A stretch of 64,000 nucleotides of DNA from NCBI GenBank assembly GCA_028023455.1, contig JAQFVV010006208.1, positions 5,006,963 to 5,070,962 of the forward strand, read 5' to 3'. The notes under the pieces were generated by a model. That model saw only the letters and a list, made by a program, of their open reading frames with translations. It was not told the origin of the DNA and ran no database searches. Position 1 is the first letter of the stretch, and every line of letters starts with the position of its first letter. The DNA is from Epiperipatus broadwayi (lineage: Eukaryota; Onychophora; Udeonychophora; Euonychophora; Peripatidae). The position numbers were made by a program, and so were the translations under genes. Below, one piece after another: positions 20,691 through 31,509 of this stretch.

Positions 20691-22541
20691 GTAAGTTTTC
20701 ATTTAGTAATCATTTTTCCACTTGTTTGTGTGTGTGTATATATATATTATGGAAATTTTTTTTATAAATACATATTTTTATCAAACACCTACTCATAACA
20801 ATTAGTTTTAAATAAATATGTAAATGATTATTGATTGTTCTTTATTAAATTAGCAATTATTATATTTCTTATAGGCGAAATAACACTTTTTAATCTTTCA
20901 TTTTCTCTACTCACAGTTCATGATCTTATATTTCTTAGAAATTCCAGCTACTGCACCAGATTTTGCTATGTCTTAATCTTAATGTTCCCTTGACTTAAGA
21001 CTAGCAATATGATTTCTAAATTACTTTCCTCCTCAGAAAAGTAAATAACCCCACTGCTGATCAATTGTATAACTAATTTTATTACAGAACAATATAATTC
21101 TAGTAAAATAGATACACATATAATTATAAGCTATACATGTTACAATATGAATACTGTACATATAAATCCAATCTCACTCTATGCATGTCTTTTGACACTT
21201 TCCAGGAAGTATTAGTCCCTTGCGTAATCATGCATTTAAGACTGAATTAAAGTCACTATTTACCTAATTTTCTGGCAAATGTTTTTACCTCTGTGGCCCC
21301 TTAAGGCACATATACATTATAATAAGATCATGGCGATCTGTTTGATCCCTAAACAGTTGAGTACCTTCAGGAGCTGTGATCCTGGGTCTGGAAACAAATC
21401 CCCAATTTCTTCCACTGCTTCATATTGGTGCACAACCCAGTTGTGCAAACACATGAGGGAGGCAGAAAAAATAAGTTGCTTTCTTTTTTCCCTCACTTAA
21501 ATAGTTTTCTTTCTCTTTTGGTTTCTTGAGCAATCTATCTGTTTTATCTTTATCAGGGTGGAAGGTTTTTTTTAATACATTAGATCCTTCTAGAATTCAC
21601 TTGTTAGTTAGTTATTGACAATTGAATTCCTATGTAATCAGATTTTACTTTTTAGTTCTTTCTCGTTATTAATTGATGTTTTTAATTTATTTCCACTTTA
21701 TTATGTAACTCGTTTTACACAATAATTTCAGTAGACTTAAATGTCAGTATTAATTTAATGTACATTTTAATACTACTAGATAGATATTCCAAACACTTAA
21801 TTCTACATTTCAAATATATAACTGCAGGCATTTAAAAAAATTGCTAGATGCATTAAATTATATTTAAGCCTTCAGGTTGTGCTGGTTTGTAAATCAAAGA
21901 AAATTTTCTCTTCTAAGAGTACGAGGCTTACTGTAGAAATTTTATATTTGGAGAGCAATCTTTAGGAAAATAATATTTTCACTTTAAGAAAATGATTTAT
22001 TTAAATCATTATTTTAACTGTCTCATTTTAAAATTTTCTAAGTGTATATTTATGATATTATTACATAAAATGGACAAATAGTAGTAGGTTGGATCGACAT
22101 TAAAATTTCATTTTCTGTACTCAATGATGCTATTATTAATCCCATTATTTGGGTGTGATTCTGTATAATTTTTTAAATAGAAGAAGAATGTGAATTTCTA
22201 AAGAGCATATATCGTTGTATCATTCTTTAACTAATGTATTCTGGAAATAATCTGCAAATTTTATCAGTCTTGCCCATATTTGGATTATCCTTTATCTCTA
22301 TCAGCAATATGAACTTTCTCTAACTTGTCACTTATCATCACTCTTTCCATACTTGACCTCATATACAAGGTCTATAACATTCTCAAGTTTATACTTCTCT
22401 ATCACTTCATATCTCAAAACTTCTACATCTATCTCTAGTTTCATGGATGTTGGAATTTATGTTTTCTCAGTTATAGCATCATTACATGTATTTCTTGTCA
22501 ATCTTCCACCTTCATGTTGCTTATATTCTTCTGCATGACAT
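20691..22541. other. intron sequence, no gene seen
   Basis: A+T-rich intron with short spurious ORFs. A (GT)n/(AT)n microsatellite lies at about 20726-20748. No mobile element could be delimited. Confidence 0.4.
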
Positions 22542-22646
22542 TAGTCTTTCAATCCACAGAAATACTTTTGGTTAATTTCTTAACCTGCCTCAACTGTAGA
22601 CAGATTAAGAAATTAACTGAAAGTACTTCTGCGGATTGAAAGACTG
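22542..22646. repeat. Foldback element, CTTTCAATCC family
   Basis: A short palindrome whose left arm CTTTCAATCCACAGAAATAC pairs with GTACTTCTGCGGATTGAAAG at the right. It is a compact relative of 4491-4907 and 51076-51307, with the same TTAATTAATGGACATTTTAT tail downstream at about 22705. Confidence 0.65.
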
Positions 22647-23689
22647 CACATAATAGTTTATTACTGTTATATTTATTGTTTTTATTGTTATTACAATTGT
22701 TTTTAATTAATGGACATTTTATTTGCATTTATATATATTCATCAGCCATTTATTCACACATTAAATTAACTAACCATGACATCAATTTTAATAAAACACA
22801 TATTCTGACAAAAATTGAATAAGACTGCTAAGGAAAGCTATAGAGATTTTTAAAAGGCCTAAGAGCATAAATGAAAAGTGTGGGTTGAAGAAAATTAACA
22901 ACATTTGGAAAAAGCTATTGGAGGATAAAATATTTTTTAAAACTTCTCAGTCAATAGAATTTGAGAATGAGGAGAAAATAACAAAGGAAAAAAAAATAAC
23001 GATTTTAAATCTCACCATACATATTCTTATGATTTGATAAAGAAGAAGCTATGAGGAAAGTACTTGTTATTGTACTGAAACATCAGTTATTTAGCTATTA
23101 TATTTTTATTACACGGAAGCTCCTGGAAATTGTAGCATGAATTCATCATTTATCTGGGAGAATATTAGAATGAATATATATATATATTATGTATATTTTA
23201 TTTTATTAATTGGTAAGATTAATCTCTTACCCACCACATATGTATTGTTTGTTTTGTTCTATTTTTAACATTTCTTAAGAAAACTTTTATTATGGGAAAA
23301 ATAGTTTTTTGTATTTACGTTATCAAAAATTGATAATAAATAAGAAATTTATGCTCTCTTATAATTAAATTTAATACTTCCCTTTAAATAATATTAGAAG
23401 TCTATTTGGAAAGACATAAGAATACATATCTAAAAGGTGATGTGACTGTCTTGATGAAATTTATTTAATAATTAATAAAATAATCTGTATGAAATGAGTA
23501 ATTATTGTGTCCAGTAAATACATGAGGATATAATTTGAAGCTAAAAATGTTTGCACATATTTTTAAGTTTTAAATATTTTTTAAAAAATTCACAAAATGT
23601 TTTAAAGTTTTTGTAATTAGAATTCTTGATAATTTTCTTCTCTCTCATTAAGCAATTTCCATTAACATTACATTATATTTAATATTAAT
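22647..23689. other. intron sequence, no gene seen
   Basis: A+T-rich intron. Around 23053-23075 is AGGAAAGTACTTGTTATTGTACTGAAACAT. This is a single-arm relative of the hairpin at 41487-41680 with its GTAC/GTAC stem and GAAACAT. Confidence 0.4.
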
Positions 23690-24060
23690 ATATAGGAGGT
23701 TTGAACTCAGATTTTCACTTGAACCTCAACTATCCATGCTACCTTATACTATTGACACCCTTGATCACACACATGTCGGAAAGATAAATAATCACCAATA
23801 TATGTATTTAGTGTTAAACCAGCACTCTTCAGTTGGTCCAGATTATCATCTCACACACATATATACAATCAATGCTCAGTTTATATTAAGATAGACAATC
23901 TTCGTACTTTAATGGACAGGCTTCAATCCACTCCACCCCACAACTTCTCAGACATCCATTTCATTAAAAATCTGATGATGTAACGCTCAAAGCCCAAATT
24001 GGTGCCAACCTTCTCATCCTACCAATGTTGATCATATTGAAGTGCAGGTATGAAAAAGCC
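23690..24060 (-). mobile_element. SINE family 1, longest copy, reverse orientation
   Basis: It starts at the B-box-like end (GGAGGTTTGAACTCAGATTT, the inverse of a GAGTTCAAACCTCC box) and passes the hammerhead (23788-23846). It continues through TTATATTAAGATAG and CTTTAATGGACAGG, shared with 9886-10150. No protein is encoded. Confidence 0.65.
23788..23846 (-). ncRNA. Hammerhead-like ribozyme (family 1)
   Basis: Stem I is fully kept on the - strand. ATAATC and GATTAT flank the internal loop, and CCAA pairs with TTGG. Core block CTGAAGA fits the CTGANGA consensus. Stem II is GTGCT with AACAC, with one mismatch, around GGTTT. The second block reads TAAA instead of GAAA, so G12 is lost. Stem III and the cleavage-position A match the copy at 7776 base for base. 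Confidence 0.65.
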
Positions 24061-24565
24061 TGTACTGTAGAAAAAATTCATATATTCAATATTAAGTAAA
24101 TTATTTTATACTGACATAAAACATTGCAAAAAAAAAATAAGTGATAACAAAATGCCAATTAGCCTAAATTGAGGTGTTGAATCATAATTGAAAAGAATTA
24201 TGTCATAAAATTTTTAAATATGTATATATTTATTCTAGTTACTTAATTCTCTGATTATCATGTAAATATCTAATTTTTGCATCAAATAAAAATCACAAAA
24301 TTTGTTTTATTTTTGTTTTCAGAAGTACGTTAATAATATTTTTCTAATGATTATTTTATTTTTGAATAATGTACCAAAATATATTTTTGTACATTATAAT
24401 AGTTCATATAATAATAAATGATTAATGATAAACGTAGTTAGGTTTATCAAAAATGTACAAAGTCGAGGTCATGCGTGGAGCAAGTTTGGTGGTTGTAAAT
24501 AAAGATGTGACAATTCGCCATAGATAAATACTCTTCATGTAAGAAAGATGTATATGAGAGCTGGA

Positions 24566-24617
24566 GACCTGGGCCAACTGATGAGTGCTGGTTCAGCATG
24601 AAATGCATCTTGGAGTC
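24566..24617 (+). ncRNA. Hammerhead ribozyme, type I, all core bases intact
   Basis: CTGATGA is at 24578-24584 and GAAA at 24600-24603. Stem II GTGCT with AGCAT forms five pairs (one G-U) around GGTTC. Stem III is the self-complementary AT-GC-AT (24603-24608), ending in the triplet ATC with C17 at 24609. Inner stem I CCAA (24574-24577) pairs with TTGG (24610-24613), and GAC (24566-24568) can pair with GTC (24615-24617). It resembles family 1 in the core, but its surroundings do not match the other copies. It is the best candidate for activity apart from the Penelope-associated one. Confidence 0.7.
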
Positions 24618-24954
24618 ATTTGCCTTTTATTGTATCTTTATTTATATGAAGAATAAAAAGAAAAGAAAGAGGAAGTATGGAGATTATTAAAAAAAAATCC
24701 AAGATTTATAAAGAAGTTTGTGTGTGATTTATTGTATATATTGAATTCAATTAATGGGCTATTTTTAAAATAGAAAACTGTGTTTGTTTGTTATTTTTTA
24801 ATACATGTATTGCATCTTAATTGAAAAGGTCATCCAATAAATTGTTTTTTTCCTAATTATTATTAAAATCTATTGTTACAAATTAAATATAATTCATATA
24901 AATAAAAAAAAACTCATTATAGATATGTATGTATAATAAATAATATCATTTCAG

Positions 24955-25132
24955 AGTACCAACATATGAAGAAACACCAGAAGAAAGTTGGCAGTTGAAA
25001 ATTAAAACCATTAAACCTGAAGAATACATAAAGTTTGCCGAGGAAGAAGGCATTGAGATCACTTCGGTGCTTCAATTTGCCAGAACTGAATTAAAAGAAC
25101 AAGTTACTGAGAAGCAGCTTCAGGAAATAGAG
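24955..25132 (+). CDS. Titin/sallimus-like gene, exon D (178 nt), module 0
   Basis: Exon between acceptor TTTCAG (ends 24954) and donor GTAACA (25133). It completes codon AT|A and ends in phase 0. It encodes VPTYEETPEESWQLKIKTIK, then PEEYIKFAEEEGIEITSVLQ and FARTELKEQVTEKQLQEIE. The segment is acidic, probably helical, and not Ig-like or Fn3-like. It recurs almost unchanged at 37380 and 56289, so it is the most conserved part of the module. The domain family is not recognised. Being in phase with PEVK exons, it probably sits as a structured insert in the elastic region. Confidence 0.9.
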
Positions 25133-26888
25133 GTAACATTAAGGGGGAACAAATTAAAATTACATTTGGTTATTTATTTATTTACTTCATTTTGAAACAA
25201 CTTTTATGAAAAGCAAATTAATATTTTAAAAACTGTGTATATCACAATAAGCATTGTATAGATAATCAATTAGAAGAAGTAAAGACAATATAAACAATAT
25301 AATAATGTCACATTGTAGGGGCTCAGCACCACCTTTTGGATTTGGAGGCCCAGGCACAAATATGGAGTGGAGCTCCCAGTAAATAAGAAAGTGAATAAAT
25401 AAATGAAATGATTTATTTATTTATGCATACGAACTTTCATCAAATGTTGGTCTCTTAGTCTATTTTATTTGGTACGGAGCCCCACTAGCACTCAGGCATA
25501 CACCTGGTTGACCAACATAAAGGATGCTATTGTAAGGGATATACACATAAGGTATAATAGTGATGATAAAAAGTCAAGCCAAAATATCATTCCATATCTT
25601 CAGAATGATAACTAGTATAATTATCGCTTTACAAAATCGTAGAAGCATCAAGTAAGCCTAATAAAATTTGATATTTTATTTCCATAAATAATAATAATAA
25701 TATTAAAAAAATATTGTATAAAATATTGCGTTAATATAACAACATATTGCAAACTCTAAATAAGCAAAAAAATGGTTATAATTTTAAAATATAAAATGAT
25801 AACGTTACACAATAAATTATTCTTGCATTACCAAGGGAAAATCAAAAAATAGTTGCAATTTATTTAAAAATAAATTTTTAAAATGATTTTAAAATTGAAT
25901 TAGTTTTTTTTGTTTTAGAAAATTCAAAAATTATAACGACTACATTTTATTGTATTTGAATTTGTGTGATAAATTCTTTATCTGTGGCCCATAAATTATA
26001 TTTTTCCAATTTTGACCAAAATTCATTATTATGACCAAAAAGGTTGAACAAATACATATCCTAAAATTTTGAGTATGATTACTTTCGATATTTTAAAAAA
26101 AGTAAAAAAAAAAAAAAATCTTAATAAGAATTAGACCGACTCCCTGGAAATTTGGTTTATTATTTCGGGTTAATAGGATGATTTTTTATCCTTAGGATCC
26201 TGGAAATACAGGATCCCATCATCCTATTTGAGAAGCCCTATTGTAAATATTCTTTTGTTATTGTTTATAAAATCTTATTAATTCACGTCCCATTTTATAT
26301 TTTTGTTTCAATATTCAAATTTTACTCTCGGAACTTTTATTTTACAGAAAAAAAAAAAATTCAATTTTTATCTTAAAATTTCCAAAGACAATATTAAAAT
26401 GTTACTTAATCTGGTCTAAAGCATTTTTTTGTTTCTATATAAAACTTATTTGAATTTAATACCTTTTATTACAATAAGTATGAATGAATTGGCTAGTCTA
26501 TTTATTATATACCACTAAATCTTTTAGAAGTTCTTCTTCAGTCCTCTAATTATAAAATATCCCACTAAGACTTTTGCTTCCAATGTTTATGCTTTTATAG
26601 AAAAGTATATCTTTCATTTAATATTAGACAGTTCTTTCTATACTTACAAATTTTATTCAGTTGACATTTTTAAGATGGTTAAATAAAAAGTCAACTTCAT
26701 TTGGTAACCTAGATCTCAAACCTACATGGAATTCTCTACTTTGGTTGCCAGCCATTACTTTGGTTCATGAGTTTAGAGCCTCCAAAATTTGAGGGCCATA
26801 ATTTGTTTTACTCTATTGTAAAGATATATAATAAATTGTTTTTTTCTTCACTAGTAAAAATTGTAATTATAAATATGTGACTTTTTTC
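25133..26888. other. intron sequence partly shared with the intron after module 1
   Basis: No gene. Bases 26024-26870 align with 40837-41450 (for example AACAAATACATATCCTAAAA versus the same segment with one change, and ACTCCCTGGAAATTT). This shows that module 0 and module 1 also arose by an older duplication that included intron DNA. Confidence 0.55.
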
Positions 26889-27135
26889 GCATACAATAGT
26901 GAAGCTATAATTATATTATAATGTGTAATATGGCTGTTTAGCGCTTTCGAGATTTGTTCTCTCCAAACAATGGATTAACTAATTAAAAATTCAAACTCAT
27001 TTGCATATGTGTACAATAAATCACAACAGTCTTCATTTGTAAAGCTATGAGTATGAGATTTGAACATTAAATCTCGAAAGCACTAAGCAGACATATTACA
27101 CATTATAGTATAATTATAGCTTCACTAATGCATGT
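26889..27135. repeat. Foldback element
   Basis: The left arm 26889-26965 (GTGAAGCTATAATTATATTA...GCGCTTTCGAGATTT) pairs with the right arm 27067-27135 (AAATCTCGAAAGCAC...TATAATTATAGCTTCAC). It shares the CTTTCG motif with 2380-2752. It lies just before the start of the 19.35-kb tandem duplication. Confidence 0.65.
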
Positions 27136-27499
27136 GAAATAAGTTGTAAAGATAGATATATATAAAGAAAATCACCATTCACGTGCATTATATTCTGTCA
27201 TCAAGAAAATCCACTTATGTCTCAGAATCTTTCAGATATCTGATAAAGAAGACTAGTATTTTTTTAATCTTAAATTTGGAAATAAAAGCCAATAAAATTA
27301 CTGTTTTGGCTTATACATGTTGATAAGCAGTCAATCCAATAATAACAATGATAAAAACATATGTAGTGGACATTAAAAATTTGCTTTGCTTAACTTCTTT
27401 AAGACTTCAGATAATCAAAAAATCTTTTCATAAATAGCAAATTCTTTTTAGTCATCAAATTTATTACAACTTTTTAACTACTCTTTCTTATTGCATTGC

Positions 27500-27802
27500 C
27501 AAATGTATACCATATAATACTAAATTGTCCAAGCACTTTACTACTGTTACACAATGCTTTATTTACCATCCTTTCTTACAGTTTCATTTGCCACAGCAAT
27601 CTTCTTCAGAACTTTGTATCTCCTAACCTCAATTGTTACAATGAAATATTTTTTTTATTGTAACAGTTGAGGTTAGGAGATATGAAGTTCTGAAGAAGAT
27701 TGCTGGGGCAATTGAAACTGTAAACTGTAAGAAAGGGTAGTAAATAAAGCATTGTGTAACAGTCATAAAGTGCTTGGACAATTTATTATTATATGGCATT
27801 TG
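27500..27802. repeat. Foldback element with CTGAAGAAG stem-loop motif
   Basis: The left arm (GTATACCATATAATACTAAATTG...) pairs with the right arm ending ...ATATGGCATTTG. Each arm contains the motif TTCTGAAGAAGATTGCTGGG followed by GCAATTGAAAC, inverted in the left arm. A related element is at 46912-47220 in unit 2, so the insertion predates the duplication. A third is at 8769-8971. Confidence 0.7.
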
Positions 27803-28162
27803 CTTTTACTGGTACAACCATTTGTACCTTAGAGGCATTGATTACAAATCAATTATCACACATATTATTTTAAAAATAACTGGTCAGATATCATTGCATT
27901 TACAAACTAAACATTTTGATTGAATAAAATCTTAACACGCCATAAATAAGTCGCTATTTTCTATCTAAATAGTTAAATATCAAAATTAATTGACAACAAT
28001 TTATTCAGCCAATAATAAATAGGTTACCCTTTTTCATATAAAAAAAATAATATTTTTATTATGATTAATTTATAAATCATAAATTGCTTCAATAATATCA
28101 TAAATAATATAATTTTTATATATACATTATTATTGATATATTTTATTTTATATGTATATAAG

Positions 28163-28309
28163 ACTGCCTTTGTGTTAATCGAATCTACTAAGCCAATTAA
28201 ACCTCAAATTCAATCTGAAGAAGTGAAAACCGTTATTAAGAAACCTAAAAAACCAGAAGTTAAACCTGAATTAAAATATGAAACAGAATCAGTTGCAACT
28301 ACTATTAAG
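28163..28309 (+). CDS. Titin/sallimus-like gene, module 1 exon 1 (147 nt), PEVK-like
   Basis: Acceptor TATATAAG (ends 28162), donor GTATTG (28310). It is 49 codons in phase 0-0. It encodes TAFVLIESTKPIKPQIQSEE, then VKTVIKKPKKPEVKPELKYE and TESVATTIK. The Lys/Pro/Glu/Val-rich centre is PEVK-like. It differs from its copy at 47608 by one residue (FVLIES versus FVLVES). The acceptor has a modest pyrimidine tract. The coding identity between units and the exact 147-nt length support the exon. Confidence 0.87.
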
Positions 28310-28664
28310 GTATTGGAATTTTGAAATTGAAATATACCATTGGTTGTTGTTGCTAACGTTTTGTTGATGCTGTATATTATACGTTTTGTTACAAAACTTC
28401 CCATCATTCAGTGTTAATTTTTTCCAACGTTTATTATTTAAAAGGCTTATTTATTTTATGGTGTGCATTTTTTTTATGTGATGGACTTCTTTACACATTG
28501 TTCGACGTAAATGTATCTAAAATTGTTGTTAGATGTTTACAATTGCTTTGTATAGTTGTTTGATGTTATGCATATATATTCCAATAAATCTCTTAAAATA
28601 CATCATGTATTTTAAGTTTGATGTTTTCAACTAAATCCTCAATAGTTTGATATTACTTTTATAG

Positions 28665-28736
28665 ACAAAAGTGGAAGAATTCAAGCCAGTTATTGCAGAG
28701 GAAGTTATAGCAGAAGGACTCGTTGAGATTCCAAAG
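28665..28736 (+). CDS. Titin/sallimus-like gene, module 1 exon 2 (72 nt)
   Basis: Acceptor CTTTTATAG (ends 28664), donor GTAATT (28737). It is 24 codons in phase 0-0: TKVEEFKPVIAEEVIAEGLV plus EIPK. Its copy at 48107 encodes the identical peptide with only synonymous changes, which points to protein-level constraint or recent origin. It joins the 147-nt exon across a short 355-bp intron. Confidence 0.87.
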
Positions 28737-29343
28737 GTAATTTCTGTATAGATTTTATTGAATTTAAAAACAATTATAATTAAAATAATAAATGTAATAA
28801 TACTAACAATTTATTGTAAATATTTAAAATGGGAAACTCTGAAGCTCAAAGTCCATGGATCACGTCCATATTGTTTAAATTTCCTATGAACTCCCAAAGA
28901 ATAGAGTGTTTGATTATTATTATTATTATTAAGTCTTTAGTAATATTTTTGGCAGTTCCAACGTTATGTATCTAAAACTGAACTTTAATTGATATGTATA
29001 ATAGTCATCACTTTGCAACTTATATGCTTAATTTTCTTAATATTTATAAATCGTTCTGCATTCCTTAACATATAGTTTTAAAAATAGCTAAGTTCCTAAC
29101 CACTTTTGATAATGAGATTAATGATGAGGGTTATTTTTAGAAATAATGATGTTGATATTGTTTTAAATGTTTGAAATTATTAATATTTTATTTTATAATA
29201 AACATTTATTTTTAAAAAGAAATTGTGGTTCAATATAGTGTTTAATATTCTTTTAGAATTCATCTTATATAAATATTTATTTTTCCAAAATTGAGTTTAC
29301 TATTTTTTTGAAAAATTATATATGCAAGATAAAATTGTTTATG
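28737..29343. other. intron sequence, no gene seen
   Basis: Intron DNA shared with unit 2. Unit 2 carries an 876-bp insertion relative to this stretch (48350-49225), which is absent here near ATAGAGTG (about 28902). Confidence 0.5.
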
Positions 29344-29870
29344 TATGAGGGAGGTGTGATCATTTAATTCTTGAATGGCAGTGTGCTGTGACCCATGACT
29401 TAATTGTATTGAATTCTCATGAATATTGAACATTCCTGTTTGAACATATTTAAGCTAACATATGTATAAATTTTAAGCAGTAGAACTGATTGTTAATTAG
29501 CTATTGAGAAGATAATAAGTATCTGTAGGTACACTTTGGTATAAAAATGGATAATTGTGCTTTCAATGTGAGAGACTTTTTGGCCAAAAAATCAATTATA
29601 CAACTACATCACCTTGCTTATTCATCTGACTTAGCTTCCTATGATTTTTGATTATTTCCAAAATTAAAAACTGCATGAAAAAGATGAAAGATTTTCTACT
29701 ATAATTGATATGCAAGCGAATATAAGATAGATGGTCAATAATATTTTTGAAAATGAATTCCAGGTATGCTTCCAGAAATGGGAATGTTGATTTAATCAGT
29801 GTATAGTATACATTTGCACATATATATTTTATGGAGGTGCATTCCGAGAATTAAATTATCACATCTCGTA
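29344..29870 (+). mobile_element. Mariner-like element remnant with transposase fragment
   Basis: Ends: TATGAGGGAGGTGTGATCAT at the left, and at the right the inverse-type end AAATTATCACATCTCGTA, forming imperfect terminal inverted repeats. Inside (about 29550-29830) is broken mariner transposase: DNCAFNVRDFLAKKSIIQL, then AYSSDLASYDF and FPKLKTA, and further downstream FQ.W-like sequence. DLASYDF corresponds to the catalytic-D region DLAPCDF of mariner transposases. Stops interrupt the frame. The copy at 49653-50171 shows that it was present before the duplication. Confidence 0.75.
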
Positions 29871-30515
29871 TATTTATATATAAAGAATTCTTCATTCTGA
29901 AAGTATAAAAACAGCTGAAAATAGAAGATACATAATGATTTTTATCAGAATTTTATAATATATAAGTATATACGCAATAACTCCAATTCAACATCTATAT
30001 AATTTAAACAGAAATCAATAAATATTAATTGTTAATATTTCAAATATTTATTTAAATTGAAATATATAAATATTTCATTACTTATATGTATATCATCAAT
30101 AACGGAAAATAAATTTAATCCATTATGCTGTTTTTGCATGTATTTTTAAATAAATCATACATTGCAATATAAAATAAAATAGCATTATACAATAGAAATA
30201 ATTTTAATATCATTTATGCTCTTTATTACTTTTTACAATGCTTTTTAAAACCTACTATTGATGGTTTCGATTGTCCCAGAAATCTTCTTCAGAACTTCTA
30301 CTTATATTTTTAAATCTATAAATATAAGTAGAAATTCTGAAGAAGATTAGAAAATGATCATGTGACAAGTCCAAAGTTAATATATACTGATCATCCCTGT
30401 CCATATATAATTACAAAAAAAAATCAAGTCAGATGTCACATGACTTAATTTAATAAAGCTTGTGTTTACCAATGTTATATATGGAGCTCACAAAACAAAC
30501 TCTTAACAAGCTTTG

Positions 30516-30582
30516 TTGAATACCCCCAACCTCAGACCAGTTTCTACTACTGGCATCCTCAGTGAGGTGCTCGGATATTCAA
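30516..30582 (-). ncRNA. Hammerhead ribozyme, type I, Penelope-associated, intact
   Basis: On the - strand, outer stem I TTGAATA (30576-30582) pairs perfectly with TATTCAA (30516-30522). Inner stem I CCTCA (30563-30567) pairs perfectly with TGAGG (30530-30534). Core CTGAGGA is at 30556-30562 and GAAA at 30541-30544. Stem II is TGC with GTA around CAGTA, with one G-U. Stem III is the minimal AC/GT with loop TG. The cleavage triplet is GTC, with C17 at 30535. All required core bases are present. Hammerheads with very short stem III are known from Penelope-like elements. This one lies 3' of the GIY-YIG end of the - strand copy. Confidence 0.85.
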
Positions 30583-30738
30583 TCATTAGATTAAAAATAC
30601 CAGGACAAGCCCAGCACTTTATCTAATGTATAACTATTAAGTAGAAACTCTGAAATTTTAAGACATCCATATGTCTTCCAATCCAGCTATCTAACTTAAA
30701 ATTGGAAAATAATAAATATCTTTAAGTAATTCTTCCAT

Positions 30739-31503
30739 AAAATAATAATCAGAAAATAATAAATTCCTACAACAGCTATATAAATATCAAATTTTTTATA
30801 TACATAAAAAGCCTTTTTCAGCATCTGATTTTGGTGCCCTTTTCAAATGTTAATAATCTATTATGTTAACGAACTATTACCGACATAAAATCATCTAGTG
30901 TTTAATAATGAAATTAAAACAACCAATACCAATATAAATCATTAAAATAAATCAAAACCTACATATAAATCCAGTAATTACAAAATAATTGATTATATCA
31001 TAACAATACAATAAATAAAATAAATTACATGAATTTTTTCTTTTTTACTTTTTTTACAATTATATATATGTCAATTTATATAATTTTCCATTAATTTTTA
31101 ATTAACCAATTATTAACCAAATTTATAGAAGTCTTGTAAATATTCATACAATTATTTAAATTATTTTTAATGTAATATGTTTCATATATTTGTCTTCTTT
31201 TTGGATCTTTGATGTAATTTAAACATTTAATACTTTTTGTAGCATCTATTCTATGCCCATATTTTAAATAATGAATATATAATGCAGATTTATCATCTCT
31301 TCTATTAATTTCATTAGTATGTTCTTTGGCTCTTACCTCCAATTGTTTGCCAATATGCTCAAAGTAAACCATTTTACAAATTTTTCATGTAATTTTATAT
31401 ACAATTTCTTTTTTTGTACCATAAATCACCTCTTAACCTATAATTACTTATTAATAGATTGAGATTTTTACTATTTGACCAGCTAATATTTATATCCTCG
31501 ATA
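30739..31503 (-). pseudogene. Penelope-like element, 5'-truncated copy: GIY-YIG endonuclease
   Basis: The frame 31372-31091 encodes MVYFEHIGKQLEVRAKEHTN, then an ALYIHYLKYGHRI segment and IYETYYIKNNLNNCMNIYKT. This matches the C-terminal GIY-YIG nuclease region of Penelope-like retroelements (YIG reads YFE here). Upstream, to 31503, it keeps the WYKKRN-type lead-in and then stops abruptly at the inverted junction. No RT remains in this copy. Confidence 0.8.
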
Positions 31504-31509
31504 TAAAAA

